Shown here: positions 57,470 to 64,000 of the stretch, piece by piece | Layout of the letters: each line of letters opens with the position of its first letter | Position numbering within the stretch: position 1 is the first letter of the stretch | Source of the DNA: Pseudomonas gingeri | GTDB lineage: Bacteria; Pseudomonadota; Gammaproteobacteria; Pseudomonadales; Pseudomonadaceae | Direction: 5' to 3' | Assembly (NCBI RefSeq): GCF_013385635.1 | Contig: NZ_JACAPR010000010.1 | Coordinates: forward strand, 496,001-560,000 | DNA length: 64,000 nucleotides | Notes under the pieces: model-generated | Told to the model about the DNA's origin: nothing | The model's input: the letters and a program-made list of their open reading frames with translations, nothing else | Database searches by the model: none | Position numbers and translations under genes: made by a program

Positions 57470-58723
57470 ATGAAAAAATCCCTGACTCATCTCATCACCG
57501 GCGTTGGCGTCGTCAGCAGCGGGATTCTCCCGTCGCTGGCCCATGCCGAGTTCATCAAGGACAGCAGCGGTGCGCTGGAGTTGAAGAACTACTACTTCAA
57601 CCGCGATTACCGCGAAGAAGCCTCGCAGTCCATGCGTAACGAATGGGCGCAAGGCTTTATTCTCGGCATCAAGTCCGGCTTCACCGAAGGCACCGTGGGT
57701 TTCGGCCTGGACCTGACCGGCATGCTCGGTGTCAAGCTCGACTCCAGTCCCGACCGTTCCGGCACAGGGTTGCTGCAGCGCGACAGTGACAAGCGTGCGT
57801 CCGACGAGTATTCCAAGCTGGGGGTGACCGCCAAGGCGCGTTTCGCCAAGAGCGAGTTGCGCGTGGGCTACCTGGTACCGGACCTGCCGACCCTGCAACC
57901 CAACACCAGTCGCCTGTTCCCGCAGTCGTTCAGCGGCACCCAGCTGATTTCCAACGACATCAGCAACCTCAAGCTGAGCCTCGGCCAACTGGACCAGGCC
58001 AAGGATCGCGACTCCACCAACTACGAAGACATGAAGCTGACCACCGTCAGCAAGGTCTACAAGAGCACGGCCCTGAGCGACAAGTTTCGCTTCGCCGGCG
58101 GCGACTACTCGCTGACGCCCAATACCCTGGTCAGCTACCACTACGCCGAACTCGACAGCATCTACCACCAGCAATACGTGGGCTTCAAGAACAGCTTCGG
58201 CCTGGGGCCGGGCGCGCTGAAAACCGATATACGCTATTTCAAGGCCGACAAGGACGGCGCCGGCCTGGCCGGCGATGTCGATAACCGCGCCTTGAGTACG
58301 CGCCTGACCTACCAGTACAAGGGCCACAGCATCGGCGGCGGCTTCCAGCGGCAGTACGGCACCACGCCGTTCACCTACCTGGATGGTTCCATCAGCTACC
58401 TGTTCACCGAATACCAGTTCAGCAACTTCACCCAGACCAAAGAGCAGGCCTGGCATGCCCGCTACGACTACAACTTCGCCGACATCGGCCTGCCAGGCCT
58501 GACGTTCGGTGCCAAGTACGCCAAGGGCGATTCGGCCGAGGTGCTCGGTTTCAACGGCGAAGGCCGCGAATGGGAGCGTGACCTGGACATCGCCTACGTG
58601 GTGCAGACCGGTCCGTTCAAGGGAGTGTCGATGCGCTGGCGCAACGCCCTGGCCAAGGGCAACTACTTCAACGACGTCAACGAGAACCGCGTGCTGCTGG
58701 GTTACACCATCGCCCTCTGGTAA
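57470..58723 (+). CDS. OprD-family outer-membrane porin
   Basis: 417 residues from ATG 57470 with AGGAGC eight bases upstream. Signal peptide KKSLTHLITGVGVVSSGILP ending AHA-EF, then EFIKDSSGALELKNYYFNRD, the standard OprD start, and QGFILGIKSGFTEGTVGFGL. Eighteen beta strands are suggested and the chain ends in VLLGYTIALW. OprD-family porins take up basic amino acids, small peptides or carboxylates through a substrate-specific pore. Position directly after a peptide ABC transporter indicates they serve the same compound. Confidence 0.93.
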   Translation: MKKSLTHLITGVGVVSSGILPSLAHAEFIKDSSGALELKNYYFNRDYREEASQSMRNEWAQGFILGIKSGFTEGTVGFGLDLTGMLGVKLDSSPDRSGTGLLQRDSDKRASDEYSKLGVTAKARFAKSELRVGYLVPDLPTLQPNTSRLFPQSFSGTQLISNDISNLKLSLGQLDQAKDRDSTNYEDMKLTTVSKVYKSTALSDKFRFAGGDYSLTPNTLVSYHYAELDSIYHQQYVGFKNSFGLGPGALKTDIRYFKADKDGAGLAGDVDNRALSTRLTYQYKGHSIGGGFQRQYGTTPFTYLDGSISYLFTEYQFSNFTQTKEQAWHARYDYNFADIGLPGLTFGAKYAKGDSAEVLGFNGEGREWERDLDIAYVVQTGPFKGVSMRWRNALAKGNYFNDVNENRVLLGYTIALW

Positions 58724-58734
58724 CAGGGCCCGCC

Positions 58735-58765
58735 GATCACTCCCATGCGCATCGTGGGAGTGATC
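58735..58765. terminator. hairpin after the porin gene
   Basis: GATCACTCCCA / TGGGAGTGATC, 11-bp perfect arms with a 9-base loop; pairing extends further out through CCGCC / GGCGG. No T run. It may be a variant REP element or a weak terminator. Confidence 0.55.
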
Positions 58766-58888
58766 CCGGCGGGGCGGGCGTGATCGGATCAACAGATCGA
58801 GATAGCCCTGGCCGCCCTTACTGGTGATCACCACGGCTCGCTACTATTTCCACGGCATCCGTCACTCGAATATCGAGACTTCTGGTTT

Positions 58889-60007
58889 ATGAAACTTAAT
58901 CAACACCCCTTGCTGCAAGCGACACAGGGTACCCACAGGCACGTGGAGAGTGAGCATTACGGTGCGCTGGGGGCCGCTCGGAAAATCTACATCCAGGCGG
59001 CACTGCACGCCGACGAAACCCCGGCGCTGCTGGTGGCCGCCCGTTTGCGCCGGCACCTGGCGGAGCTCGAAGACGCCAACCGCCTGAATGCCGAAATCGT
59101 CCTGGTGGCGGTGGCCAACCCGGCAGGCCTGAGCCAGTACATCATGGGCGCCCCGAGCGGGCGTTTCGAACTGGGCAGCGGGCGCAATTACAACCGTGGT
59201 TTCCCGGTGCCTTACCAGGAGATCGCCGGCAAGATCGAATCCCAGCTGGGTCAGGACATCGACGCCAACCGGCAACTGATTCGCCAGGCCTGGGGCGAGT
59301 GCCTGCGGGCCGCCGAGCCGATGGATGAGTTCCAGTCGTTGCAGCGCACCCTGATGCTGCTGGCCCACGATGCCGACATCGTGCTCGACCTGCATTGTTC
59401 CCGCGAAGCGGCCATGCACGTCTACACCGGGGAAACGGTGTGGCCGACGGTCGAGCCCCTGGCCCGCTACATCGGTGCCGAGGTTTCCCTGCTGGCCACC
59501 GATTCCCAGGCCAACTCGTTCGACGAGGCGTTGTACCTGCTGTGGCTGAACCTGCGCGAGCGCTTCGGCACGCGTTTCCCGATTCCCGACAGCAGCGTCG
59601 CGGTGACCATCGAACACCGCGGTCAGCGCGACGTGTCTTATGCCTTGGCCGACCACGATGCCACGGCGATCATCGATTACCTGACTCACCTGGGGGCCAT
59701 CGAAGGCACTCCGCGACCGCTGCCGGAACTGCGCAACCCGGCCACGCCCCTGGCGGGCAGCGAGCAGTTCTATTCGCCCTGCGCCGGCGTGCTGGTCCAC
59801 CGCGCCGCGGTCGGCAGTCGCATCGAGGCGGGCGAGCCGCTGTTCGATATCGTCGACCCGCACACCGGCAAGGTCACCACCCTGAACAGCCACAACACCG
59901 GCGTGTTGTACATGCGTCGCGACGTTCGCTTCGTCAAGCCGGGCGATCCCCTGGGCCGGGTTTCCGGTGCCACGCCGATTCGCAGCGGCAAGTTGCTCAG
60001 CGCTTGA
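58889..60007 (+). CDS. M14-family deacylase (succinylglutamate desuccinylase/aspartoacylase family)
   Basis: 372 residues. Zinc-dependent hydrolase of the AstE/AspA group, which removes an acyl group from an N-acyl amino acid. Zinc ligands by pattern: His40 and Glu43 (ALHADETPALL) and His169 (VLDLHCSREA); the general base is Glu242 (VTIEHRG). The substrate Arg/Asn motif is in GRNYNRGFP. Residues about 290-372 form the family's beta-sandwich domain (FYSPCAGVLVHRAAVGSRIE; GEPLFDIVDPHTGKV). Longer than AstE (~320-340). It precedes the ornithine aminotransferase gene, as doeB precedes doeD in ectoine breakdown, but the aminotransferase here is of ornithine type and no doeA is present. The acyl donor is unknown. 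Confidence 0.87.
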   Translation: MKLNQHPLLQATQGTHRHVESEHYGALGAARKIYIQAALHADETPALLVAARLRRHLAELEDANRLNAEIVLVAVANPAGLSQYIMGAPSGRFELGSGRNYNRGFPVPYQEIAGKIESQLGQDIDANRQLIRQAWGECLRAAEPMDEFQSLQRTLMLLAHDADIVLDLHCSREAAMHVYTGETVWPTVEPLARYIGAEVSLLATDSQANSFDEALYLLWLNLRERFGTRFPIPDSSVAVTIEHRGQRDVSYALADHDATAIIDYLTHLGAIEGTPRPLPELRNPATPLAGSEQFYSPCAGVLVHRAAVGSRIEAGEPLFDIVDPHTGKVTTLNSHNTGVLYMRRDVRFVKPGDPLGRVSGATPIRSGKLLSA

Positions 60008-60019
60008 TCCTCGAATAGC

Positions 60020-60142
60020 TGATCGTTCCCACGCTCCGCGTGGGAGTGCATCCCGTGACGCTCCGCGTCAACTCCAGGCGCACTTGAAGCGGGACGCGGA
60101 GCGTCCCGGGCGGCGCTCCCACGCAGAGCGTGGGAACGATCC
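60020..60142. repeat. REP-type element
   Basis: Member of the GATCGTTCCCACGC family: outer arms GATCGTTCCCACGCTC ... GAGCGTGGGAACGATC over ~122 bp with inner pairs GACGCTCCGCGTC and GGGACGCGGAGCGTCC. Confidence 0.88.
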
Positions 60143-60182
60143 TTGAAACCATCCATTTTTTGTTATCTGGCAGGACTTTCCC

Positions 60183-61379
60183 ATGCACCCGAATCCGGCG
60201 ATCACCCTGGAACAGCGCTTTTGCGCCCACAATTACTCACCCCTGGAAGTGGTCATCGTCCAGGGTGAAGGCGTCTGGGCCATCGGCGATGACGGCCGGC
60301 GCTACCTGGACATGATGTCGGCCTATTCCGCCGTGAGCCACGGCCATGCCCACCCGCGTATCCGTGCGGCGGCGATGGCGCAGATCGACAAGGTCAGCGT
60401 GGTCTCGCGGGCGTTCTACAGCGAGCCGCTGGGCAACTTCCTGCAGACCCTGTGCCGCATCAGCGGCTTCGATTCGGCCCTGCCGATGAACAGCGGTGCC
60501 GAAGCGGTGGAAACCGCGATCAAGGCGGCGCGCCGCTGGGGCTACCGGGTCAAGGGCATCGCGGCCAACCAGGCGAAGATCGTCGTCGCCGACAACAACT
60601 TCCACGGTCGCACCTCGACCATCGTCGGTTTCTCCTCGGAGCCGGCGTACAAGGCCGATTTCGGTCCGTTCTGCAACGGCTTCAGCGAGGCCCGCTTCGG
60701 TGATATCGAGAGTTTCCGCCAGGCTATCACCGCCGACACCTGCGCCGTGCTGATCGAGCCGATCCAGGGCGAGGCCGGGATTCGCCTGCCGCCCGCCGGT
60801 TTCCTGCGTGAGTTGCGCCAGCTGTGCGATGAAACCAACACCTTGCTGATCCTCGATGAAATCCAGTCGGGCCTGGGCCGCACCGGCAAATGGTTCGCCT
60901 TCGAACACGAAGGCATCCGCCCGGACGCACTGATCCTCGGCAAGGCCCTGGGCGGTGGGATCATGCCGGTGTCGGCGTTCGTTGCCGATCACCCGATCAT
61001 GGACCTGTTCGATGCCGGCAGCCACGGCTCCACGTTCGGCGGCAACCCGCTGGCGGCGGCCATCGGCCTGGAGGCGTTGAAGGTGCTGGAGGACGAGGGG
61101 CTGATCGACAACAGTGCGCAACTGGGCCAGTACCTGGTGGAGCGCCTGACCGCCCTCGGTTCGCCGGCCATTCGCGAGATCCGCGGACGCGGCCTGTGGG
61201 TCGGCGTGGAACTGGACCGCGATGCCCGGCCGATCTGCGAAGCGCTGCTGGCCGAGGGGCTGCTGACCAAGGAAACCCACGAAAACGTGCTGCGTATCGC
61301 GCCGCCGCTGTCCATTACTCGTGAAGAGCTGGACTGGGGCCTGGAGCGCATCGCGCGCGTGTTCAAACAACTGGTCTGA
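60183..61379 (+). CDS. rocD: ornithine aminotransferase
   Basis: 398 residues. PLP-dependent class III aminotransferase that transfers the delta-amino group of ornithine to 2-oxoglutarate, giving glutamate semialdehyde. Ornithine-type features: HNYSPLEVVIVQGEGVWAIG, RYLDMMSAYSAVSHGHAHPR, MNSGAEAVETAIKAAR, VIEPIQGEAGIRLP-like region, LLILDEIQSGLGRTGKWFAF and the Schiff-base Lys254 in LILGKALGGG. The eukaryotic-like and Bacillus RocD enzymes share this pattern. The aconitase gene starts 14 bp after its stop. A REP element separates it from the deacylase gene. Its reaction would send an imported ornithine-like product to glutamate. Confidence 0.93.
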   Translation: MHPNPAITLEQRFCAHNYSPLEVVIVQGEGVWAIGDDGRRYLDMMSAYSAVSHGHAHPRIRAAAMAQIDKVSVVSRAFYSEPLGNFLQTLCRISGFDSALPMNSGAEAVETAIKAARRWGYRVKGIAANQAKIVVADNNFHGRTSTIVGFSSEPAYKADFGPFCNGFSEARFGDIESFRQAITADTCAVLIEPIQGEAGIRLPPAGFLRELRQLCDETNTLLILDEIQSGLGRTGKWFAFEHEGIRPDALILGKALGGGIMPVSAFVADHPIMDLFDAGSHGSTFGGNPLAAAIGLEALKVLEDEGLIDNSAQLGQYLVERLTALGSPAIREIRGRGLWVGVELDRDARPICEALLAEGLLTKETHENVLRIAPPLSITREELDWGLERIARVFKQLV

Positions 61380-61392
61380 CTTGAGCCCCCGT

Positions 61393-64000
61393 ATGAGCGA
61401 ATTTCTCAGCCATCTCGATATCGATCAGCAACGCTTCGCCTACCTCGACCTGCACAAGCTGTTGAGCCCCGGACAGTTGGCGCGGCTGCCGTATTCGCTG
61501 CGTATCCTCCTGGAAAACATCGCCCGCTGCGCGCCGGCGGCGCTGCCCGGGGTGCTGGCGCGGGCCACGGGGAACGGTGCCGATTGCGAGGTGCCGTTCC
61601 AGCCCAATCGGCTGATGTTCCATGACACCACCTGCCTGCCGGCCCTGGCGGATTTTGCCGGCATGCGCGACGTGGTGGCCGAGTTGGGTGGCGATCCGCG
61701 GGCGGTGAACCCGTCGATTCCGGCGGTGCTGACCATCGACCATTCGGTGATCGTCGAACACTACGCCGAAGCCGGCGCGGTGGAGGCCAACCTGGCGATC
61801 GATTTCCGTCGCAACAGCGAGCGCTATCGGTTTATCAAGTGGGCGCAGGCCAGCCTGGACAATTTCAAGGTGATCCCGCCGGGCACCGGGATCATTCACC
61901 AGATGAACATGGAGTCGATCGCCCAGGTGGTCTGGGAATCGACCACGGCGGACGGCCAGGTGTTGCTGCACCCGGACTGCATGGTCGCCACCGACAGCCA
62001 CACACCGATGATCAACGCCATCGGTGTGCTGGGCTGGGGCGTCGGCGGCCTGGAAGGGCAGGCGGCGATGCTTGGCGAGCCGGTGCCGATTCCCTATCCA
62101 CAGGTGGTGGGGATCCGGGTCAGCAATGCCTTGCGCCCCGGCGTCAGCGCCACCGATCTGGCATTGACCGTGACCGAGTTGCTGCGCCGGCGCAGCATGG
62201 TGGGCAAGTTCGTCGAGTTCACCGGGCCGGGACTGGCGTCCCTGAGTTGGGCGGCACGGGGCACGGTGGCGAATATGGCGCCGGAGTACGGTGCCACCGT
62301 GGTGTTTTTCCCGTTCGATGACGAGACCCTGTCCTATCTCACCCTCAGTGCGCGCCCGACCGCCCTGGTCAGCAAGGTCTCGGCCTATATGGCGGCGCAG
62401 TCCCTGTGGCGCAGGGAAAGCGATGCCGAGCCGCAGTTCGACGAGTTGATCGAGCTGGACCTGGCCACGGTCGAGCCCAGCGTCGCCGGCCCTCACCAGC
62501 CGCATCAGCGCCAGTCCCTGGCGACGGCGGCGGCTTCGTTTCATCAGCAGATCCCCACCGATACCGAACAGCGCTTTTTCGAAGCCTCGTTCGACGTGCC
62601 CATCGGCCATGGCGCGGTGGTGATGTCGGCCATCACCAGTTGCACCAACACCGCCAACCCGGCGCAGATGATCCAGGCCGGCCTGCTGGCCCGCAATGCC
62701 CGGGCCCGTGGGGTGGGGCGCAAGCCCTGGGTCAAGACATCGCTGTCCCCCGGCTCGCGGGTCGTCGCCGATTACCTGGAGGACGCCGACCTGCTGCGGG
62801 ATTTCGCCGCGCTCGGTTTTGAACTGGCGGGCTTTGGCTGCATGACCTGCATCGGCAACTCCGGCAGCCTGGAAAGTCATGTGGAGACGTTTGCCGACCA
62901 GGGCCTGAAAGGCGTGGTGGTGCTTTCGGGCAACCGCAACTTCGAAGGCCGGGTCAACCCGAAGGTCCCCGCCGGCTACCTGGCGTCGCCGGCGCTTTGC
63001 GTGGCCTATGCGATTGCCGGCAGCATCGATATCGACATGTCGAGCCAGCCGCTGGCAGTGGATGGCGAGGGGCGACCGGTGTACCTGCATGAGCTGATGC
63101 CGAGCGAGATCGAAGTCGAGGCGCTGGTGAGCAAGGTGGTCCGGCCGTCGCTGTTCCGCCAGCGCCAGGAATTGCTCTGGCAGGGCACGCATCACTGGCA
63201 GGCCCTGGAAGCCGACGGCAGTGTGCAGTTCGCCTGGCAGCCGCAGTCCACCTACCTGCGTCGCCCGCAGTACCTGGCGGGAATCGGCGCCGAGCCCGCG
63301 GCCTCGCTGTCCATCGCCAATGCCCGCGCCCTGGTGGTACTGGGCGACAATGTCACCACCGACCATATCTCGCCGGCCGGGACAATTCCCGCCGAGAGTC
63401 TGGCCGGCCACTGGTTGCGCGAGCGCGGCGAAGCCCTGGCGGACCTCAACCAGTATTCGACCCGGCGCAGCAACCACGAGGTGATGGTGCGGGGAGCTTT
63501 CACCAATCCGCGCCTGAACAACCTGTTGGATGCCGACCAGCCGGCGCGCCAGGGCGTGTGGGCATGGAACGCCGACCGCAGCGAATACCTGCCGCTGTAC
63601 CAGGCGGCGCAGAATTACATCGCCCGTGGCACGCCAACGGTACTGCTGGCCGGGATCAACTATGGCGCCGGTTCCAGCCGTGACTGGGCGGCCAAGGTGC
63701 TCAGTCTGCTGGGTATCAAGGTCGTCGTGGCGCGCAGTATCGAGCGTATTCACCGCAGCAACCTGATCGGCATGGGCGTGCTGCCGCTGGTGTTCAAGAG
63801 CGGCGCCGGAGCCATGGACCTGCGCCTGGACGGCAGCGAAGCCCTGACCTTCGAGGGCCTCGATCAACTGAGTGTGGGCGAGAACCCGATCACCCTGGTG
63901 ATCCGGCGGGTGGACGGTAAGCTTTCATCCGCTGATCTGCTGTTGCGCCTCGACTCGTTGCAGGAGCTTGGGTACCTTGAGCACGGCGGTGTATTGCCGT
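61393..64000 (+). CDS. acnA: aconitate hydratase, AcnA type (runs off the window)
   Basis: The frame from ATG 61393 (MSEFLSHLDIDQQRFAYLDL) is open to the window edge, giving 869 residues of an expected ~890-910. Reversible isomerisation of citrate and isocitrate through cis-aconitate with a [4Fe-4S] cluster; ligands are Cys417 (AITSCTNTANP), Cys483 and Cys486 (FGCMTCIGNSG). Other landmarks: HPDCMVATDSHTPMINAIGV, LGDNVTTDHISPAG, and NYGAGSSRDWAAKVL in the C-terminal swivel domain. Pseudomonads have a housekeeping acnA and acnB elsewhere, so a copy 14 bp behind rocD in a transport cluster is probably an accessory enzyme, perhaps acting on a citrate-like product of the imported compound. Confidence 0.93.
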   Translation, partial: MSEFLSHLDIDQQRFAYLDLHKLLSPGQLARLPYSLRILLENIARCAPAALPGVLARATGNGADCEVPFQPNRLMFHDTTCLPALADFAGMRDVVAELGGDPRAVNPSIPAVLTIDHSVIVEHYAEAGAVEANLAIDFRRNSERYRFIKWAQASLDNFKVIPPGTGIIHQMNMESIAQVVWESTTADGQVLLHPDCMVATDSHTPMINAIGVLGWGVGGLEGQAAMLGEPVPIPYPQVVGIRVSNALRPGVSATDLALTVTELLRRRSMVGKFVEFTGPGLASLSWAARGTVANMAPEYGATVVFFPFDDETLSYLTLSARPTALVSKVSAYMAAQSLWRRESDAEPQFDELIELDLATVEPSVAGPHQPHQRQSLATAAASFHQQIPTDTEQRFFEASFDVPIGHGAVVMSAITSCTNTANPAQMIQAGLLARNARARGVGRKPWVKTSLSPGSRVVADYLEDADLLRDFAALGFELAGFGCMTCIGNSGSLESHVETFADQGLKGVVVLSGNRNFEGRVNPKVPAGYLASPALCVAYAIAGSIDIDMSSQPLAVDGEGRPVYLHELMPSEIEVEALVSKVVRPSLFRQRQELLWQGTHHWQALEADGSVQFAWQPQSTYLRRPQYLAGIGAEPAASLSIANARALVVLGDNVTTDHISPAGTIPAESLAGHWLRERGEALADLNQYSTRRSNHEVMVRGAFTNPRLNNLLDADQPARQGVWAWNADRSEYLPLYQAAQNYIARGTPTVLLAGINYGAGSSRDWAAKVLSLLGIKVVVARSIERIHRSNLIGMGVLPLVFKSGAGAMDLRLDGSEALTFEGLDQLSVGENPITLVIRRVDGKLSSADLLLRLDSLQELGYLEHGGVLP

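Noticed and set aside
58889..61379. Ectoine degradation genes doeB and doeD
   Set aside because: The order deacylase-aminotransferase fits, but the aminotransferase has ornithine-type motifs, and doeA, doeC and an ectoine regulator are absent.
61363..63867. 834-codon open frame on the minus strand over acnA
   Set aside because: Antisense shadow of the aconitase gene, whose own frame is open to the window edge and carries all cluster ligands.

Overview
The window is a stretch of a Pseudomonas chromosome, most likely from the P. fluorescens group or a relative. Signs of this are the very long NAD-dependent glutamate dehydrogenase GdhB, the mlaA / PilZ / rssB / rssC / dusA neighbourhood, an OprD-type porin, RssB/RssC-type stress regulators, DUF4404 and DUF3077/DUF6124 genes, and two families of REP-like repeats scattered between genes. 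GC content is high except in islands near 16.3-21.6 kb and 35.8-37.5 kb. I saw no rRNA, tRNA or CRISPR array.

Layout. 0-5.4 kb: the tail of a probable glycosyltransferase, then gdhB. 5.7-10.7 kb: a 1676-residue protein with a toxin-like N-terminus, leucine-rich repeats and a NEL-type E3 ubiquitin ligase C-terminus. 10.8-16.1 kb: ordinary core genes (DUF4404, a HAD protein without its nucleophile, mlaA, PilZ, rssB-rssC, dusA). 16.1-21.9 kb: a remnant genomic island in the 5' end of dusA, bounded by two diverged copies of that 5' end. It carries a Y1 (REP-type) transposase and four AT-rich genes of unknown function; no integrase is left. 22-26.3 kb: a relBE (stbDE-like) module, an SDR dehydrogenase, a DHA2 efflux pump, a decayed ParDE-type module and small Pseudomonas-type genes. 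27-28.7 kb: an AA10 lytic polysaccharide monooxygenase and a GH18 chitinase, neither with a visible signal peptide. 28.8-31.1 kb: an ECF sigma / membrane anti-sigma-like / periplasmic sensor operon and small envelope genes. 31.3-35.7 kb: a FadL-type porin, an UppP paralogue, an LprI-like inhibitor, a tandem 230-bp REP-containing duplication and a GNAT acetyltransferase. 35.8-37.5 kb: a single-gene GmrSD-type defence nuclease.

37.6-51.8 kb holds several small metabolic units with their regulators: a TauD-type oxygenase / TSUP exporter / YbaK operon facing a LysR gene; a LysR gene facing a CitMHS transporter plus an AtuA pair; lhgO with a GntR gene that share an operator-like sequence; an isonitrile hydratase-like gene facing a GlxA-type regulator; and a LysR gene with a serine hydrolase. 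52.3-64 kb is a complete-looking uptake and catabolic cluster on the plus strand: peptide ABC transporter, OprD porin, M14-family deacylase, ornithine aminotransferase and an aconitase that runs off the window. Together these genes suggest uptake of an amide-linked compound, hydrolysis of the amide, and entry of the ornithine-like and tricarboxylate-like products into central metabolism. The substrate cannot be read from the sequence.
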